This document shows, piece after piece, positions 1-10,585 of a stretch of 64,000 nucleotides of DNA. The stretch's first letter is position 1, and each line of letters starts with the position of its first letter. Origin of the DNA: Lepidostoma basale (Eukaryota; Arthropoda; Insecta; Trichoptera; Lepidostomatidae); contig JAHDVF020001337.1 of the NCBI GenBank assembly GCA_022606425.2, positions 62,001-126,000 of the forward strand. The letters are read 5' to 3'. Made by a program: the position numbers and the translations under genes. Below the pieces are notes generated by a model. The model was given only the letters and a program-made list of their open reading frames with translations, was not told the origin of the DNA and made no database searches.

Positions 1-860
1 TTTCCAAAACTTACATATTTCGATACGGTTGACATGATATCTCAAGTTTTAATTTACCGATTTACTTGAAATTTAGCACAGTGTCTATTTGAGTATTGCA
101 CTTCTTTTTTTATTTATTACTATTTTCTTTTCTCTTTTCTTGGTCTTCTTTCTGGGTCTTTGTTTTATTATTTTCGTTTTTATTAAAATTACGAAATTGA
201 AAAAATTATCACAAAAGTGAATTTTTTTTTCAATTCGCCCCAATGATGCGATTTTTTTTAAATTTTACAGTGTTCTTCTACGATCTTCTAACTGCAATCT
301 TCTTCTTCAATAATTTTAATGAATTGATATTTCAGATCACTGGAAGGACTCGAATCCCGCCAGCCAGGACGTTATTTTTTTGTGACGCCCCACTTAGCAC
401 CTTTTTGGATTTTTGTTTTTTTATTATTGAAATTTTTTTATTTTGTTGAAATATCAATAAATAGTTTATGAAAAAATGCATGTAAATTTTGTTTAAGCGC
501 CAGAAAAAACCGGTATAATTCTGGCGTCTAGACTAGAATACCCCCTATTTGAAGGTACACACTAGTAGGAAACTTTATATTGGGTAAATATCTGGTATTA
601 TAATTAAATACGATTTAACTAGTGACTTATTCTCAAACTATCTAAATCATGATTTATTATAATAACGAAGGATCCTTTTTATAGAACTTTCAGATTATGA
701 GCATTCGTTGCTCACCAGTTCCATCAATAAGTTTTTACAGACCCATTTATTGTCATTATCTCCAGATGGAGACCAGCAATAGTTGCATAAATAACGCCTT
801 TATTGCCGGCTTGCTGGTTATGTTAAAATGAAATATCAGTATTCTTATACAATTCTGCTT
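1..860. other. AT-rich stretch, no gene seen
   Basis: Runs of T and A dominate. Short open frames here have low complexity and no recognisable domain. I see nothing functional. Confidence 0.6.
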
Positions 861-920
861 ATACAATTTGTTTTTTTGAATGTATACAAATACATACGTA
901 CATTGCGGGTTAATCATTTC

Positions 921-1184
921 TAAGGATTAAATGTATCTCAATAGAGACGAAGATGTAAATTTTATTGGAAACAGAATATGGTGGTCGAGACGTTTACAGG
1001 ACTTACGTCATTGGTTGGGTTAAGCGATCAATTTATATTAACAACTTAACTTGTTGTTAACATAAAGTGATCGCTTAACCCAACCGATGACAGGTCATAA
1101 GTCCTGAAAACGTCTCAACTATCATATTCTGTTTCCAAAATAATTTACATCTTCGTCTCTATTGAGATACAATTAATCCTTAAT
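921..1184. repeat. rep-G palindrome (two head-to-head arms)
   Basis: The left arm (about 921-1042) and right arm (about 1053-1184) are imperfect reverse complements. Each carries the rep-G end motif TGTATCTCAATAGAGACGA and the internal block GGTTGGGTTAAGCGATC. Single-arm copies occur near 50.5, 54.9, 56.7 and 63.1 kb. The pair could extrude as a cruciform or make a hairpin transcript. Confidence 0.75.
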
Positions 1185-1254
1185 TCTGATTATGTTTCTA
1201 TAGAGGTTTTAAAGTAATTGTTTTAATAAATCACAGATATTTAATGTAGATAAA

Positions 1255-1410
1255 GGGTAAAAAGGGTTAAACACACTGAAGAAGGGAAGTTTGTGTCCCG
1301 AAACATGTTTGTGAAAAATGAAAAAAAAGTGTTGTGATAATACAATGTTTCCAAAAAAGATAATTTAATTTGAATCCACAATACAAAGTGATGGCGAATA
1401 TAAAAGAAAT
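1255..1410 (+). repeat. rep-H1 fold-back family, single arm
   Basis: This arm contains the hammerhead-like motif. It ends with a block reading CACAATACAAAGTGATGGCG, which recurs near 19,270 and 59,030 and, reversed, near 54,230. Those shared ends define family rep-H1. Confidence 0.6.
1272..1313 (+). ncRNA. Hammerhead-ribozyme-like motif (rep-H1)
   Basis: Read 5' to 3': stem I strand CACA (1272-1275); core CTGAAGA (1276-1282), which fits CUGANGA; one unpaired A; stem II GGGA (1284-1287) with TCCC (1296-1299); GAAA (1300-1303); short self-complementary stem III ACATGT; GTT as the NUH triplet (1307-1309); stem I partner TGTG (1310-1313). All four stem I pairs are Watson-Crick. Type I hammerheads with very short stem III are known from Penelope-like elements and retrozymes, where they are thought to act as dimers. 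The extra unpaired A before stem II departs from the textbook fold. Cleavage would fall after 1309. Activity is inferred, not shown. Confidence 0.5.
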
Positions 1411-2279
1411 AGATAAAGTTAGGTTAATTACAGTATCATTAATACTTTTTTGTTCTTGTACAATATAATTCTTCTTATTATCTTTCACCAGCCCTCCTAC
1501 CTCCACTTTTGGGTATAGGGCTCTTCTATTGTTCTCCATTTGTCCCTGTCTTATTCATTCAGCATCAAGGTCTTTTTAACAATTCCAATGTCATTAGTGA
1601 ATTTTTAGGTGACCTACCGCCACTCATTTTCTTTGTCCAAGGTCTCCATTATAGTATTCTGGATGTTTATCTGGTACTGACCTGTCTGGTTATATGTCCA
1701 GCCCATTGCCATTTCAATTTAGTTGTATGATCCATGATGTCGGCAACTTTGGTTTAATGTTTAATATTACGACATGAAGATATCTTCATGTCGTATTTTA
1801 TCTCGAAAACTCACGCCGAGCATTTGCCTCTCCATGGATCGATGGGTGCATTTTAATTTGTGGACCCTTATTTCTGTGAAAGTAGTTGTCCCTAACTGTA
1901 TGTTAATATCGGCAATATACAAGCATAGAGGAATCTAAACTGTATGTTAGTATCGGCAATATACATGCATTGAAGCAAAGTGGAGCCTGCTTATTTAAAA
2001 AAAAACTTGTTTCATTTTCCCAAAGGGAGCCCAGCCCGGTCCTATTATTCTAGGTAGTTTGGTTGTTTGGTTCTCTTTTCCGAGTTTAAGTTTGTAGTCT
2101 AGCTATACGTATCTACTCGTTACCATTTACTTATATAATAATTAAACAAGAAAATATAATTTATTCTCTCTAATTTTTAATGTGCACTATAATAATATTT
2201 GAGATATTTGTTGAGTAATGTAATGTTTAAGCTATTTAAAAGCATATTGAAAACGAATCTTGAGTAAAATATTATTAAT
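1411..2279. other. No gene seen
   Basis: Unique-looking AT-rich DNA. A block with TATGTTAGTATCGGCAATAT recurs within about 60 bp near 1,900-1,965 as a short local duplication. Nothing else is recognisable. Confidence 0.5.
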
Positions 2280-2390
2280 AGGGAAGAACAATACGGTTTT
2301 CGACGAATTCGTCCACCTGGAAGACCACCTAAGAGATGGAGCGACAGTTGGATCTCATTATCCCAGGAGACCCGATTTCTTTGTCATAGA
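2280..2390 (+). pseudogene. Non-LTR retrotransposon RT C-terminal fragment
   Basis: One frame reads IRPPGRPPKRWSDSW followed by SLSQE. This matches the Arg/Pro-rich C-terminal tail typical of insect RTE/CR1-type reverse transcriptases. It is a short 3' relic with no catalytic domain. A relative lies in Helitron copy A near 22,200. Confidence 0.6.
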
Positions 2391-2396
2391 TCTGTT

Positions 2397-2810
2397 AAAA
2401 TAGAAATAAGAAGAAGAAAAATATGAATGAATGTTATAAGTGAGTCGGCACTGGATCTGAAAGAATAAAGGCTTGCCCAAGAAAGTAGCTCTCTAGAAAT
2501 CTGTTCAAAATATTTCTATATGAAAACAAAATATTTTAGGTGCTAAAGTATTTGCGATGGGTATATTCCTGTTATACATATTTTACTTTTGTATTTTAAT
2601 ATTTTATTAAAATAGAAATAAGAAGAAGAAAAATATGAATGAATGTTATAAGTGAGTCGGCACTGGATCTGAAAGAATAAAGGCTTGCCCAAGAAAGTAG
2701 CTCTCTAGAAATCTGTTCAAAATATTTCTATATGAAAACAAAATATTTTAGGTGCTAAAGTATTTGCGATGGGTATATTCCTGTTATACATATTTTACTT
2801 TTGTATTTTA
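2397..2810. repeat. Two-unit tandem duplication, 212-bp period
   Basis: Units 2397-2608 and 2609-2810 align with a constant offset of 212 and no difference that I can see by eye. Near-identity implies a recent duplication or conversion, or an assembly artefact. Confidence 0.9.
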
Positions 2811-2991
2811 CATTTTTATGAAGTATACCGTATACTCGTAATATGATATTTTCCCTAAAATACACCTCGAAAGGTATATTTTGAATTGATTATCGGGCAG
2901 CTTGAGCGGACGGGAATTACAAATTGGGTAATGTTTTTACACGAGAAAGGAGGGACTGTTTACTCAGGCCTGTGTATGGACAGGAGGGTTG

Positions 2992-3034
2992 CGGCGGGCA
3001 GCGGGCGGCGGGGAGGGGGGAGAGGGGACGGGCG
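2992..3034 (+). other. G-rich run with quadruplex potential
   Basis: Several runs of three or more G lie within about 40 bases and fit the usual G-quadruplex pattern. The run stands out against the AT-rich surroundings. No gene is evident next to it. Confidence 0.5.
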
Positions 3035-3309
3035 AAGGACAGGGGCAGCAAAGGGTTAATACATCCTAAATGGTTAAGAAAGGTCATCCTAGACGTAAAG
3101 TACATATTCTTTGATTTTATAAATAGGGATTTAGCCATTTTTTTAAAGAAATAAATCTGTTTTGAGACCAACCAAGAGATCCGTACGAAAACCCAGCAGC
3201 CCCTTATAACGAGCACCTTGAGAGCCGGTCGCTTAGCATGGATTGGGATATTTATAAATCTGTAATTTTTTTTATAATAATAAATCTGTGTATTATAGAG
3301 TATCAAATT

Positions 3310-3612
3310 TATGTATAATAAGTGAATGCAGTGCGAATGAAAATGTTATGAACAAAATGAAGGATTAATAAAATGGTTTGGACAAATGGAAATAAAGAGT
3401 GGCAAAGAAAGACCGAGGAAAACGTGGCACTACCAAATCAGTCAAATATTAAATGTCGGCCACGTGAGAAGACGGAGAAAACGACGTGCGTGCATAATAC
3501 AATGAATGTTAAGGAATCGAGAGAAATATGCCAGAAAATAAGAGTGTTTCTGTTGGGCAGTTGTTTGTGCCTGCTTCTTCGGAGAGATGGCATGATGGTT
3601 AGTTAGTTTAGA
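3310..3612 (+). pseudogene. rte-1 copy: RTE-like RT 3' end with TTAG tail
   Basis: A frame reads LIKWFGQMEIKS, then RPRKTWHYQI and NVGHVRRRRKRRACI, matching the C-terminal end of RTE-like reverse transcriptases. It ends in the family terminus GGCATGATGGTTAGTTAGTT. Stops and indels break the frame. Only the 3' end is present, as expected from 5' truncation during target-primed insertion. Confidence 0.7.
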
Positions 3613-4760
3613 TTTATGAAAATGCGCAATTCCATTTTTTTACGATTTATATGCGTCCCTTTATGGAAATGTGGCGAGTGTTTCGAGAGGGTTGAGATTG
3701 CGGCCCTTAGTAAATAAACATATCATCTGTGTTAAAATATCTGCAATTAATGTTTCTAAATAATTTTTGAGGATTTAACCAATGTTCAAAAGCCGCCGCC
3801 TGCCCTGTTCCGCCTGACCATACTTTTCCGACGTTATTTTTCTTTCCCGGCCAGTCGCCTCATTAATTTCCGCTGATTGGTTTTTGATCTGGTGCCCTTC
3901 TTGTGATTTCATTAGCGTCTGTTAGTTCGGGCTAATTGTTTTACTCTTTCGCTACACTTCGACTTTTTCCTATCGTCGGGTAAGTCGATTCTAGGCTCCC
4001 GTTTCTATTAAGAGTATTAACCTCTAGACATTACACACATCACGTCCCAACTGGTAGCTTATCAAACTGAAAATACCAACACTGCTTCAGATTCAGAAAT
4101 AATTTTCTTAACAACGTGTCAACTGCAATAACTTCTCTAATTATCTTCTCGGTCTAAAGCACCGTGGCCGGAGAGAGAGGCTGCGGGTTTAGGTAACTTC
4201 AGTTGACGAAACATTATAACTAGTTCGCCGCAAACACCTGTTCACAACAAGCTTTTTTTTAAATACTCGTATGATAAATAATTTATATAAACTACATTAA
4301 ATGTTAAAAAACTCGAACTACAGAGAGCGTCAAAATGGTTGATTATTGATGGTTGCGGTTTTAATTTAGTAAAACTCCATTACGTAATTAATGAATAATA
4401 TAATTTCTCGATTGCGTTTTTGGTTTAACGTCGATTTATTTATATTAAGTGTTTCTGAAAGTTCGGTCTGTTTCACAACAGAGGCTTCTGGCTGTTTTGA
4501 GCCTTCAAATCTGGCGTCCATTTTATTCACTAAGCCTGAGCATCTGTAAATTAAGTTTATTTTGAAAATGTTTGTCATAATCACATTTGTTTTATCGCTC
4601 CTTAAAATGTCGACTTTCGTGGTAAATAAAAAGCATTTGAAGGAAGTTCTGCTTCTTCTGTTTTAATTGAATGAAAAGTGCAGCTAAGGAGCATAAAATT
4701 CTTGTGTTTTTTATGGCGATCATGTCACATCGGATAAATCATGCAGAATCAAAACTTACA
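3613..4760. other. No gene seen
   Basis: Mixed composition with modestly GC-richer patches near 3.8-3.95 and 4.17 kb. No domain, RNA gene or repeat recognised. Confidence 0.5.
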
Positions 4761-4769
4761 TACAAAATG

Positions 4770-5000
4770 TAGGTTGGGAGATTATACCTTATTCACCAGA
4801 CGTGACACCATTGAACTACTACTTGTTCAGATCCATGACGCATGCTTTAGAAGAGCAGCACTTCCATTCATATGCAGATGTCAAGAACCGGGTTGATACC
4901 TGGATCACCTCAAAGACGAGACATTTTTTCGACGATGGATTCATCTATTACCAGAAAGATGGGAAAAGTGGTGGCTAACGATGAAAAATATTTTAATTGA
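4770..5000 (+). pseudogene. mariner-type transposase, C-terminal fossil
   Basis: The frame from 4,784 reads IPYSPDVTPLNYYLFRSM, close to the mariner block around the third catalytic acid (usually YSPDLAPSDYHLF). The Asp is kept. The rest runs through an EEQHF block to the C-terminus. Near 4,940-4,970 the frame slips, so the usual terminal LLPERWEKVVAND region is recovered only by changing frame. The first two catalytic acids and the DNA-binding domain are missing. No mariner terminal repeats were found around it. Confidence 0.8.
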
Positions 5001-5199
5001 TGTGTTTTTTTATTCTACCTTTCAAATAAATGCGATTTTCATACAATGAGAAATAACCGAACATTCCCAAACACCCAATATATAAAATATAACAATAGTC
5101 CCAAATTTATTTTGCCTTGCGAGGAGATTATACAAATACCAAAAAAAGCAATCCCGCTTTTATTATACTCGTACATGAATTATTTTTGTAGGTTATTTA

Positions 5200-5915
5200 A
5201 TGCACATATCGAGAGGATTTGTAACATTGCACTGATAATGTTGGGCTTCATCATTCGGACCGGAAGAGTTTTCAGAGATCCCAATGTGATCAGAGTCCTT
5301 TACAACGCATTGGTTCGGAGTAGACTCGAAAGTGGTTCTGTGCTATGGAGTCCTCACGAGGCGAGATATTCCGTTATGTTGGAGAGGGTTCAGGAAAAAT
5401 GTCTGAGGTATCTCTACATGTAGGAGTATGGTAGTTATCCGTGGCTCTATCCCACGGCATTTCTGGTAGGAATGCTTGGAACCAATTCATTCAAGAGATG
5501 GGCATCTCGTTACCCATTTCTTTAAATTAATCAGGGGATATTTCGAGAACTCGGCCGTGCTAGAGGATGTCGGTCTTTTTGTCTCTGATAGATTTCTCCG
5601 ACAGCGACAGCACATATTGTTTTATATACCAGCCACCAGAACCAATCTGCCTCTGGTGACACCGGTGGGAAGAACAATTAGTCTGCTCGATCGACGAGAT
5701 CGACGTCTTTCATATAAGTGAAGGTACGTTCATGAGACAAATACTCTTGATTTTAGAAAGTATCTTGTCTTCCTAATGTCGAACCATCTCTAATGCGTTC
5801 CTAGTACTATGTTGTATTTTTATAATATTTTACCCGTACTCAATAGATGCCTTAAACATTTTGCTGTTTGTAATATCTTTTGAGTTAATAAACTGATTTG
5901 ATTTGATTTGATTCT
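5200..5915 (+). pseudogene. jky-1 copy: non-LTR RT C-terminal part and 3' tail
   Basis: One frame carries FRDPNVIRVLYNALVRSRLE and VLWSPHE, the region after the RT palm in Jockey/CR1-type elements. After a stop at about 5,421 it continues as SYPWLYPTAFLVGMLGTN. A different frame from 5,476 carries LVTHFFKLIRGYFENSAVL and VPVGRT-like sequence to 5,721. The copy ends in (TTGAT)n near 5,893-5,913, as expected for a 3' microsatellite tail. The YXDD-bearing palm is absent. Other copies of the family lie at 40.6-41.0 and 60.0-60.3 kb, both on the minus strand. Confidence 0.8.
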
Positions 5916-7660
5916 TCGACAATCTAATTTTTTTATATATAAGATTTGTTGTATGGTATCTAACTTTAAAAAAAAATTTCGTTATCCAGCTGATCCACAT
6001 GTCTTACCGCACTAAGGGATTATTTCTAACAAAGCTTATTTATTCATTTGGTATCCGTACATAATAAATCGTCTTTCTGCCCGTGGTTTAACCATTCATT
6101 TATCTAATTATCTAACTTCCGACTTCTTAGACAGCTCCAAGCGTCACTTATATCAGGCATACATCTACCTATATGAGTACATCAGATTTAATAATTATCT
6201 AAGAATATTTCATATGTCTCATAATAATTTGTAGAAAGTTGCCGCAATTTGTTCACATAAAAGCAACAGTATTTTCTCTAGAACCTAGTTTAAATTTGAC
6301 TATACATTATTTCTGTCTCAAAAGGTATTTTCGAGTTTGACATGATTGTGAAGGTAACAGGGGATAAAAAATGATGCGATAAAATGTGAACATCCGCACA
6401 ACCCCGAGTGAGCAAATGCTCGTGCCCATGCCACTCTCCATTCAGAGGGACCGATGAATGGGCAGACAACCCTAAGTATAAGTACAGACAAGTATAGGCA
6501 AGTGGAGGTGAGCGGCGCCCCGCTGTCGCCGAGAGGACGGCCTAGAGGCCGGCGAGGATCCGAGGAGTCATTAATTACCGGAGACAAAGGAGCCTGCGTC
6601 AGAGCGGGTCGTGACATTTCAGTGAAGGAGCCAGATTAAAATGTTGAAAACTTGCACGAGATTTTAGCTACAGCCACCCATACCCATAGATTGTGGAGGT
6701 AGTGATAAAATAACACAAACAACTTGTTTAAAATCCATTGGCTTTAGGAGTTTACTGACCGGCTTCGTGCCGTGATTTAAATTCATCGCGGAATGAAGCT
6801 CGGTTGCGTGGAAAGAAAATTAAAAATTCTCGATCGCCAGTAATTATATATTAATGGCAACTCGTGATGGAGCGTGATAGACGGCGGCGTACTGCGCTGT
6901 GTGTCGATAGCACCGGGGCGGAGTGCGGCCGGCGAGCAGCTGAGGACGATGTTCCGCTGGGCGGTAGTCAGTCAGCTGAAGCGAAGACTCGCCAGAAGCT
7001 GCGTGACGTAGTAGTGGATTCGTAGATCGCCTGGAGAACGTCAGAGATTTCTCGTGACGAAGACTTGATAACATAGACTCGTATCGATTGAAAGTCCATT
7101 ATTACGACTTCCAATCGATCTTCTGCCAACTCCCCGACGTCCCTCTTCCTTGCCCATGATTATCAGCCAAGGGAGGTGGTATCTTTCTCCCCTTAGCACT
7201 TCGCCCTAATATTATACCTTTCTTATCTTCATACTAGCCAACAGCTCACAGATCGGATAACTATGATAAATAAAACTTTTTGGAGTATTTAATATTCATA
7301 TATCTAATAAATAAATAAAATATCCGATTTCTGTAGCTAGTTTGTGGTTGTATGTTAAAGATTTTTCATCCTTCCTTTTCTTGTATATGAATGTTTTCCC
7401 AAGTATTAAACGATGCACTATCGAATAGTAATAGATTAAACTACGCCAATCATAAAAGTGCCATTATATAATATGTAACGATGTGCTACCAAATAATTAT
7501 ACTCAGTCAGTCACCTTTGTGATTACATTAGTCATGGGATATTTGTATTTTGATTCATCGTATAATTTCAATACGTAATCTCTAATCTCTAACCGAAAAC
7601 TGAATTAAACCTTTGAGTAGATTTTTTAAGGAAACGCATTTTTATTCATCATTTAAATAT
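5916..7660. other. No gene seen; two GC-richer patches
   Basis: Patches at about 6,420-6,640 and 6,840-7,140 are clearly richer in G and C than their flanks. Their short frames show no known domain. They could be unique sequence such as untranslated exon or control DNA, but no signal supports a call. Confidence 0.45.
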
Positions 7661-7722
7661 GTGGCGGTCCATTCATTCTGCTTATCCCTTCGTGGAAACG
7701 GCGTGATGGTTAGTTAGTTAAG
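7661..7722 (+). repeat. rte-1 3' terminus only
   Basis: Only the last 60 bp of the family remain: GCGGTCCATTCATTCTGC, then CGGCGTGATGGTTAGTTAGT. Confidence 0.7.
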
Positions 7723-8978
7723 TTAAATGTTAAACTAAAACTTAACTTCTTGGTAGAATTCAATGTACGGTGTTCTGATATATAAGGTACCTGTCCTCGT
7801 ATTTCCCTTGGTCCAGGATTAAGACTATCGTGTTTGTTCATTTGTCTTGTGATATGCCCGGCGGCACCACTCGCCCTTTTAGCTCGGCAGACAAATTTCT
7901 TTGCTTGCCTCTTTGAAGGTTTCCTGGTATTTTTGCTGAGGAACCGAGTTACGAATTTCGTTAAATTTATGACGAAAATGTTAAGAAATACTCATATTAA
8001 ATTCCAGATTACCCCGTCGTCACAGAATCAAAAGAAGAAACATTTCGTAATTTCGATGTGCGCTATACGAGTACATTTACATGCCCACAAGCGTATGTTC
8101 TTTTGTATGTACAAATATTTTTAATATTTACCTGCTTCGCGAGCTCGGAATATTTCAGCAAATTTAATTTGATTTTAGTAATAAGATTTTCTTATTCAAG
8201 TCTTTAAGTGAACTGAAATAACATTTCGTTTAGTCTTGAAAAATAAAATAAAATTATACAGACGATCTGCTGGCCGATTTGCATAGGTCGGGGAAGAGAA
8301 ATGGCAGCAGAAGAAGTTGAATGAAGTTGAAGAATTAATGTGAAACCAACAGAAGACGAAGCCAATTGACACTACAAGAACAAGTGGATTAAAATTGAAA
8401 ATGTATTATAAAAAATGTTTATTGTATATAAAAAAATACATTTCGTATTTTTTATGTGTGAACAGTTTCGACAGTGTGATTGGTATTAAAATACGTAGCT
8501 CAAGTTAAAGAATAATAATATACATAGTTTTAGAAGAGTCTCTGATTGAATGCTCATTTCTTGTATCACAAAATAAAAACTGAGAAATTTATTATTTCAT
8601 CCTTTGCATCATGTTACCAAATATTAATATCCGTATATATTATGTAATTAAACTGTTCTTCTTTGATCCTTCAATTCGTACAAATTTTCGGTGGAACCGA
8701 GAAGTTTGAGGCGGAGCGCGAGGGAAGAGGACGGAGCACCGGGCGAAGAGAAAATAGAAGTAGTAAAAGTTGAGGAGAGGGTAGGGAGTTATGGATACAA
8801 AGGTGAGGTATGAGGTGGGGGTAGCATTCGACGTGGTCTGTCTATCAAAGAGGTGTTCTTCGATTTTTAACTATGAGTTACAAATCAAGTTGATTGTAAC
8901 ACTTACAGGATGCTTACATTGGTTAGCGAAACAGTTGTCGCGACAATTTCATAGAAATTAAATCAATTGCGATAATAT
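7723..8978. other. No gene seen
   Basis: AT-rich. A purine-rich GC patch lies near 8,700-8,790. No domain or repeat recognised. Confidence 0.5.
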
Positions 8979-9463
8979 GGGGTATTTTTTATAGAGGTAT
9001 ACAATACATATTCAAAGTGAAAAAAAAACGTATTATGTCTATGATATTGAATTTATTTAATAGATAATTTTATGCCATTATTGTTTAAATATGATTTGGG
9101 GCACGAGCGCCACGGCTAGCTTGAATGAAGCGCAATCGTGAAGTCCAATTTTCGACAATTGTCGTCTTTGTGGGTGCGTGTTATCCACTAGAGTGTACGT
9201 GGTGTGAAAACGATCCATGGTCTTCCGAATAACTTGCTCGGATGGAAAATTATGTAAAATGGACGTAGTGCACGATAAGTTTGGCGAACCGAACCATGAT
9301 TTTCAAAATAAATTTGCACAATTCGCAAACGCTATTCTGACGTCAGTCTATTTACGATAAAATGGCAAAACGTATTAACTACAAATCAATTATCAATTGT
9401 CCAATTGACAGTTTGTAAAAAAAATGTTGCTAGTTTACAAACCAAACGTAAAAAAAAACACCT
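8979..9463. mobile_element. rep-T: short non-autonomous TIR element
   Basis: It starts GGGGTATTTTTTATAG and ends in a reverse-complementary run of A followed by CACCT. Interior blocks such as ATTTTATGCCATTATTGTTT are shared with the 203-bp copy at 39,042-39,244. No transposase frame is present, so it is non-autonomous. The superfamily is not clear to me. Confidence 0.65.
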
Positions 9464-9592
9464 TACATAACATTGTTTCAATTAAACACTTAAAAATTAC
9501 AAAAAATAGAGATTGTTAAATTGATTTTAACAAAGTACTTTTTGGATATTAGTAGTTATATCTAGATTAAAAAAAAAACTAAAATTACAATC

Positions 9593-9668
9593 GGATGGTG
9601 GTCTAGGAGATAGAACGCTAGGCTCCTGATCCAGGAGACTTGGGTTCAAACCTGGACACGACCAGATT
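9593..9668 (+). repeat. tRNA-like SINE head
   Basis: It has a B-box-like GGGTTCAAACC (9642-9652), with TGGTCTAGGAGATAGAAC upstream in the A-box position. The spacing resembles a tRNA-derived SINE head. A truncated relative with the same A-box block lies near 44,075. I do not call it a functional tRNA because the acceptor ends do not pair well. Confidence 0.55.
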
Positions 9669-9789
9669 CCTTCTTCATAATAATGAGCTATTTTCTGCTC
9701 ACATTGAAGAATGTAAAACTAAATCCTAATATCATTGATTTAAATCCTGGGTTAGTCTTTGAAAAAAAAATTATCAACGGTTTCCTGTA

Positions 9790-9915
9790 ACGTGAATGTC
9801 TACAGTTAGGAACGAACTGGGGGCGCTAGGACTGGACAGCCAAATGACCCAAGATCGTGAAATTTGGCGAGCCATATTAGGAGAACCGACCCCAAATAAC
9901 GGGAAATGGATAGTG
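9790..9915 (+). pseudogene. Non-LTR RT C-terminal fragment
   Basis: A frame from the ATG at 9,796 reads TVRNELGALGLDSQMTQDRE followed by IWR. This matches the end of RTE-type polyproteins, where 'L...DRxxWR' is typical. The frame then runs into unrelated sequence. It is a relic only. Confidence 0.6.
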
Positions 9916-10469
9916 AAAGAAGAAGACGAGGATAAAAAAGTATCAAAATATTTATTGTATTGGATATCTAGTATTTATCTCTCTTTGAAAGGCAGGCGGC
10001 GCGGAGTGCACGCGCTGAGACTTTAAGCGGGCTTTAAAAACTTGGGACCAAAACAAGCATCGCGCGAGTCCGTTAAGTATTGCGACATGGAGCAGGCGAG
10101 GACGTACTTCGGTTTGATTTTCTGGAAGTTTCCGTACACAATTCAGCCTGTTTTATGTGAGCGGGCTAAATGGATAAGTGCTCTGTGAAAACTGCTGCCC
10201 GTATCAACAAACGTGAATTCGTCGAAAGACAAATAAATAGATGGGAGTGTGTGAATCGAATCCGAATTATTTTCGCTGTGAACTGTCTTCATACAAATAC
10301 AGTATGATCGAGGGTAACTTTATGGAGTTATTTAATCTGTAATCTATTGTAATTCTATTACAAGTATTTTTTCATCGTACGATTAATTAATTTAATGAGA
10401 AAATTACCACCGCGACTTCAAAAGTCTTGTGTTTCATGATTTTAATTTATTTAGATAATAAGTCCAAAT

Positions 10470-10585
10470 AAATCAAATTTTATATGCCGGCCATGTGAGG
10501 AGTTCGCGTGCATGACACAATGTATGAATGTTGAGGAATCGAGAGAAAATTGTCACTAAAGAAAAGTGTGCCAGTCCATTATTTC
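10470..10585 (+). pseudogene. rte-1 copy, strongly decayed
   Basis: It retains GCCGGCCATGTGAGGAG, ATGTTGAGGAATCGAGAGA and GTGCCAGTCCATTATTTCTG, in the family's order. The TTAG tail is not clear. Confidence 0.5.

Noticed and set aside
4770..5000. Functional mariner transposase
   Set aside because: Only the C-terminal third is present, with frame breaks and no terminal inverted repeats.
9593..9668. True tRNA gene
   Set aside because: It has A- and B-box-like blocks, but the acceptor stem does not pair and a truncated copy exists. It fits a SINE better.
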